Origin: Lewinellaceae bacterium | Lineage (GTDB): Bacteria; Bacteroidota; Bacteroidia; Chitinophagales; Saprospiraceae | Direction of reading: 5' to 3' | Length of the DNA: 64,000 nt | Assembly (NCBI GenBank): GCA_020636105.1 | Contig: JACJYL010000001.1 | Span: forward strand, 992,001 to 1,056,000 | Part shown: positions 60,866 to 64,000 of the stretch, one piece after another | How positions within the stretch are numbered: position 1 is the first letter of the stretch | How the letters are laid out: every line of letters begins with the position of its first letter | Made by a program: the position numbers and the translations under genes | The notes under the pieces: generated by a model | Seen by the model: only the letters and a program-made list of their open reading frames with translations | What the model was told of the DNA's origin: nothing | Database searches by the model: none

Positions 60866-60910
60866 TCATCGCAAATGTACGATTGATTTATGGATAAATC
60901 AATTTTTTTA
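60866..60910 (-). promoter_or_regulatory. arsR promoter with operator palindrome
   Basis: On the minus strand the -7 box TACATTTG (60872-60879) is a full match to TAnnTTTG. A TTG triplet in the far arm of the palindrome lies 20 nt upstream, at a good -33 spacing. Between and across them lies a perfect inverted repeat with 9-bp arms ATTGATTTA (60882-60890) and TAAATCAAT (60895-60903) around a 4-bp centre. An ArsR dimer bound here would block RNA polymerase. Confidence 0.72.
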
Positions 60911-60921
60911 CTGTTTATTAC

Positions 60922-60960
60922 AAAAAAAATCCCGGATTCTGGGTTGAGCCAAAATCCGGG
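60922..60960 (-). terminator. Rho-independent terminator of the T9SS protein gene
   Basis: CCCGGATT (60931-60938) and AATCCGGG (60953-60960) form a stem. On the minus strand it is followed by eight T. It lies about 35 bp after the stop of the gene at 60996-62036 and isolates it from arsR. Confidence 0.88.
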
Positions 60961-60995
60961 AAAACCTTGATCTAAAAGGAATCAAGCCTTTTTTA

Positions 60996-62036
60996 TTAGC
61001 GAATTATCTGGACTGGTTTTGAGAAGACCTGCTGTCCTAGTTTAATACGCATTTCATACATTCCTGAATTCAATGCAGCCGCTGGAATCCAATCAAAAGA
61101 ATGAATGCCTGAAGTGAGGTTCGATAAAGGAAGCAGTCCAAATACCTTTTGTCCATTCATATTAAAGATGTCAATCTGAACAGAAGCCGTTTCCTTCAAC
61201 TCGAAAGAGACCTTTGCTGATTCATTTATTGGATTGGGAAAAATTTCAAAGGCCGGAATGACTTCGATGATATTATTATTTGTGGTGATTACTGAAGCAA
61301 AAAAATCAACCACGGACGATACGGTATTATCTATGACGCCCTGTGAAGATGCTAATGCCAGATCGAAAGCAAACGAGAGGCATTTTGAGGTTCCGTTGTC
61401 ATACCATAAACCTGCCGTGCTTCCCTGCAAAGCATACCCATCTCCTCCCATTTCATAAATGGACACGGCTCCTTCGCGTCCGGTAAAAGAGTCTGCATAC
61501 CAAAGCGTAGAGAACTGCCAGTCAATATCTCCTAACCCGGTAATAGGCTGATCCATTGCAGGAGTAACAAAAGCAACACCGAAACCACCGTCATCAGCAT
61601 ACGTCTGTGCATCGTAGGATTCGATCCCAAGAAAATCATATGCAAAATCGCCCTCTACAAAGGTAGAAGGAGTATTGTAAACATCATATAAAAAATCGTT
61701 TCCGGTGAGCCATAAATTACCCCCTTCAGAAAGGTATTGCGCCAGACCGCCATTGATTTCATCATTAAAATTCCAAAAACCAAGCCCTACGCCATCCGTT
61801 GAAGTATGCCAGATGACCAGATCGTAATTTTGGAGATAAGCAAATTCCGGCACTGCCAAAGAATCAGGAACGTTGTACAAATCAAATGCATAACTGCCAT
61901 TTTCCAGGGCCGTCTTTAGCAGATCTGTATTAAAAAAATCATCTTTCGAGTCGTCCACCAGTAAAATACTAATGTCCTGACTCAGCGTCAAAGTGCTCAT
62001 AAAGAGCATAAAAACAAAAGGTAAAAAGTACTTCAT
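60996..62036 (-). CDS. Secreted protein with T9SS C-terminal sorting domain, 346 aa
   Basis: After a signal peptide (MKYFLPFVFMLFMSTLTLSQ) the first 245 residues resemble a ThuA/GATase-like fold: DISILLVDDSKDDFFNTDLL, YDLVIWHTSTDG, GLAQYLSEGGNLWLTGNDFL. They lack a recognisable catalytic triad. The last 80 residues (PAFEIFPNPINESAKVSFEL to FSKPVQIIR) form a Por-secretion (type A) sorting domain that directs export and surface attachment. The function of the body is unknown. It has its own terminator. Confidence 0.78.
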   Translation of the reverse strand: MKYFLPFVFMLFMSTLTLSQDISILLVDDSKDDFFNTDLLKTALENGSYAFDLYNVPDSLAVPEFAYLQNYDLVIWHTSTDGVGLGFWNFNDEINGGLAQYLSEGGNLWLTGNDFLYDVYNTPSTFVEGDFAYDFLGIESYDAQTYADDGGFGVAFVTPAMDQPITGLGDIDWQFSTLWYADSFTGREGAVSIYEMGGDGYALQGSTAGLWYDNGTSKCLSFAFDLALASSQGVIDNTVSSVVDFFASVITTNNNIIEVIPAFEIFPNPINESAKVSFELKETASVQIDIFNMNGQKVFGLLPLSNLTSGIHSFDWIPAAALNSGMYEMRIKLGQQVFSKPVQIIR

Positions 62037-62099
62037 TGATCAAAAAAGTTTTATGAAAAAACAGACTAAAAATTTACAGCTCAAAATTACTCATTCTAT

Positions 62100-63353
62100 T
62101 TATTTAAAAATAATCTTCCTCACAACAGGCTGAATGTTTTTATCCTCGAAGACCACACTCAGCACAAACACTCCGGAACCGAATTCGGAACGATCCAACA
62201 CAAATTCACTTGTATTTTGGTTGAATTTGCTGAATACGGTCTGACCGAGTTGGTTGCTGACCTGAATAGTGTAAGGTGAAGGAGGCAGTTCTTCAAAAAC
62301 CAGTTGCATATAATCTGATGCAGGATTTGGGAATGCCTTAGCCTGGGTTTCTACCCTTAAGTCCTGATTCCCTGAAACCCCGTTACACAGGATATCTCCG
62401 AGAAAGAGCGTGGATCTCACCAACATACTATCGTTAAACTCCTGGGAAAAATCTCCATGGCCTCCTCCCGGTACGGTGATCAGCTCGTTGGGAATGCCTA
62501 AAGCCTGAGCACGCGGATGCAACTCCCCGCTCCCGTCGATGGCGACGATGGGAATCACTACCACGACAGCAAAGCCATGACCATAGGGAACGATCGGGTC
62601 GGCATCGCCGTGGATGCTGATGATGGGCGGGTCCCCGGCATCCATGTATTCTTTCCGGTGCAAGGCTCCGAAATAATTGACCACTCCTTGAATTGAGGAC
62701 GAATAGCCCATATTGGAATCTTCCGGATCATCGGTATCGCCTTCCATCCCTCCGTTGTCATCCAAAAATTCCTGAACATAAGTCGGGGCCTCTCCATCAT
62801 CGAGATAGGCTGCATGCAAGGAAACAATTGAACCAGATGAATATCCGCCTGTGAAAATGAAATCCGAATCAATGCGAAATGTATTGGTGGTGGCGGCATC
62901 TTTTCTAAAATAACGGATGGCTGCCTTGAGATCTCCAACCGCCATGACCACTTCTTCCATCATCAACAATGAATCCGGAAAGGGGCCGAAAGGTGGAAAC
63001 TGAAAATCATAGAGGCGATAATCAATAGCCGCAGTAACATATCCCTTTTTGGCATAAGCCTTACAAATGTCATGCGTCTGGGAACGTTCTCCCCCAATGA
63101 AGGAACCTCCAAAGGCAAAAAGCAAAACAGGACGGTTATCGGCTTCATCCCCGGCGGGTTCGAAAATATCCATAAACAACTCCTGGAAAACCCCTGAAAT
63201 GGTGGTATTTTCTCCAAATTTGACCGTCGTCATGACCGGTTCATCCGGAAAAACATCCGTCAGGTAACGCTCCCCGTCACAGTTGGGATTAATCTGGGCC
63301 TGAGCCAGGAAAGGAAAAGCCAGGGCTAAAAACAGCAGGTATAAATGCTTCAT
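62100..63353 (-). CDS. Secreted alpha/beta hydrolase with T9SS sorting domain
   Basis: A 417-aa esterase-like protein. Signal peptide MKHLYLLFLALAFPFLAQAQ. The oxyanion region is LLFAFGGSFIGGER, the nucleophile elbow is FTGGYSSGSIVSL (G-Y-S-S-G), the acid is in HGDADPIVPYGHG, and the histidine is in VPGGGHGDFSQE. This is a complete catalytic triad of the carboxylesterase/feruloyl-esterase type. The C-terminal 75 residues (AKAFPNPASDYMQLVFEELP onward) are a T9SS sorting domain. It may cleave ester-linked substituents from polysaccharides; this is inferred from family resemblance only. Confidence 0.82.
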   Translation of the reverse strand: MKHLYLLFLALAFPFLAQAQINPNCDGERYLTDVFPDEPVMTTVKFGENTTISGVFQELFMDIFEPAGDEADNRPVLLFAFGGSFIGGERSQTHDICKAYAKKGYVTAAIDYRLYDFQFPPFGPFPDSLLMMEEVVMAVGDLKAAIRYFRKDAATTNTFRIDSDFIFTGGYSSGSIVSLHAAYLDDGEAPTYVQEFLDDNGGMEGDTDDPEDSNMGYSSSIQGVVNYFGALHRKEYMDAGDPPIISIHGDADPIVPYGHGFAVVVVIPIVAIDGSGELHPRAQALGIPNELITVPGGGHGDFSQEFNDSMLVRSTLFLGDILCNGVSGNQDLRVETQAKAFPNPASDYMQLVFEELPPSPYTIQVSNQLGQTVFSKFNQNTSEFVLDRSEFGSGVFVLSVVFEDKNIQPVVRKIIFK

Positions 63354-63618
63354 GTTTTAATGATTAGGTTGTAAAAGTTCCCAATATAGGACATTGGAAT
63401 GAAACACTGAAATGCAATTTTGGTTTGGTGTTAATTAATATCTTAACCGTATCGCCAAAATTAATCTTTAGGATTTCCTAAAATTATCGCTTACCAAAGG
63501 GCAGAAATGAACAGTTTTGCCAATTCTTTAGTCGGATGCTCCCTGGTATCCTGTCATAGGGCTTCCCTCAAATCTTCTAAGGTAAGCAGGTTGATATTGT
63601 TATGCATCTTTGATGTTT
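63354..63618. other. Intergenic region, nothing distinct seen
   Basis: This stretch holds the presumed promoter of the esterase gene and the end of the next gene. I see no RNA gene, strong hairpin or repeat in it. Confidence 0.4.
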
Positions 63619-64000
63619 TTACTGCAACATGAAACGGAAAGTGATAGTTCCACATTCCTTTTCCAGAAGAGCAGCAGAAAACTCCCATAACCCGATGTTC
63701 TCTTTGGCGAGATTGATCAAATACTCATCCGTTGTGGTTGAGCCCATTTCCTGGTAGTCCGCGCTGATGACAGCACCCAGGCTGTCGAGGCAGATTTCTA
63801 GAACGACGGTGCCTTGTTTTTCTGAATAATCAAGAATCTTTTCTGTTTTTATAATTCTTTTGCTAAAGGAATTAGTTGAATGTATTTGCAGGCTATCGCT
63901 TCGTGCTGTATTACTTTCAAAGAGGCTTGTTTCGCCAAAAGTTAAGGCTTGATTTTTTATTTTATCTTCAACCGTTTTTTGGGAGGAAGAGTCTGGGTGG
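63619..64000 (-). CDS. TonB C-terminal-like domain protein, C-terminal part (runs off the right edge)
   Basis: The minus strand is open for 126 codons from the window edge to TAA at 63619-63621. The end of the protein reads KILDYSEKQGTVVLEICLDS, LGAVISADYQEMG, YLINLAKENIGLWEFSAALL and ECGTITFRFML. The glycine-led beta strand (GTVVLEICLDSLGAV), the helix AKENI and the closing C-G-T-I-T-F-R-F strand are the fold pattern of TonB-C or AgmX/PglI C-terminal domains. The upstream part visible here is low-complexity and serine-rich, like a spacer. The start is outside the window, so the anchor type is unknown. Confidence 0.65.
   Translation of the reverse strand, partial: HPDSSSQKTVEDKIKNQALTFGETSLFESNTARSDSLQIHSTNSFSKRIIKTEKILDYSEKQGTVVLEICLDSLGAVISADYQEMGSTTTDEYLINLAKENIGLWEFSAALLEKECGTITFRFMLQ

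Overview
The window comes from a member of the Bacteroidota, most probably a Saprospiraceae-like (Lewinella/Haliscomenobacter-type) bacterium. The support is a SusC/SusD pair, carboxypeptidase-regulatory-like TonB-dependent receptors, three secreted proteins with C-terminal type IX secretion (T9SS) sorting domains, the DUF1573-yajC-ybbR gene order, a single-chain PurL, and promoter-like TAnnTTTG motifs. The genus is inferred from gene style, not proven. I saw no rRNA, tRNA or CRISPR array.

Layout. 1-3200: the N-terminal part of a WbqC-like protein, a conserved hypothetical protein and a family 2 glycosyltransferase. 3201-4777: an IS110-family element between two convergent genes. 4798-11058: a TPR protein, gyrA, and an ABC transporter ATPase and permease that lack their binding protein. 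11215-18340: a methyltransferase, ppk1, a small envelope protein, ybbR-yajC-DUF1573, aroK and a second methyltransferase. 18509-22097: a MATE exporter and an oligopeptidase B. 22312-29751: susC, susD and a secreted LamG/PNGase F-like T9SS protein, which together look like a glycoprotein-utilisation locus. 29821-41392: mostly core genes (cysteine desulfurase, class V aminotransferase, glmM, S41 peptidase, AraC regulator, kdsB) broken up by two near-identical 1383-bp IS3-family copies. 41594-47054: an ArsC/Spx-like protein, an EEP-fold nuclease and purL. 47359-52254: a three-gene operon of TonB receptor, beta-helix lipoprotein and diheme cytochrome. 52399-55936: an IS200-type tnpA, a TonB-C-domain protein and an M1 peptidase. 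55968-60903: an arsenic/organoarsenical resistance locus. 60996-64000: two T9SS cargo proteins and a truncated TonB-like gene.

The most system-like region is the arsenic locus. ArsR sits behind an operator-like palindrome placed between promoter elements. Downstream are a small CxxC thioredoxin-like protein, Acr3, an ArsP-type permease, two ArsF-like proteins with N-terminal export or lipoprotein signals, and a CcdA/ArsG-like membrane protein. Together these could move electrons from the cytosol across the inner membrane to the ArsF proteins as well as export arsenicals.

The second theme is mobile and repetitive DNA. The IS110 element has structured flanks that could encode a bridge RNA. Both IS3 copies lie inside intergenic heptamer arrays of the TGGTTAC type, and removing them in silico restores the arrays. 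Several other intergenic spacers hold inverted short-repeat elements of different sequence but similar design.
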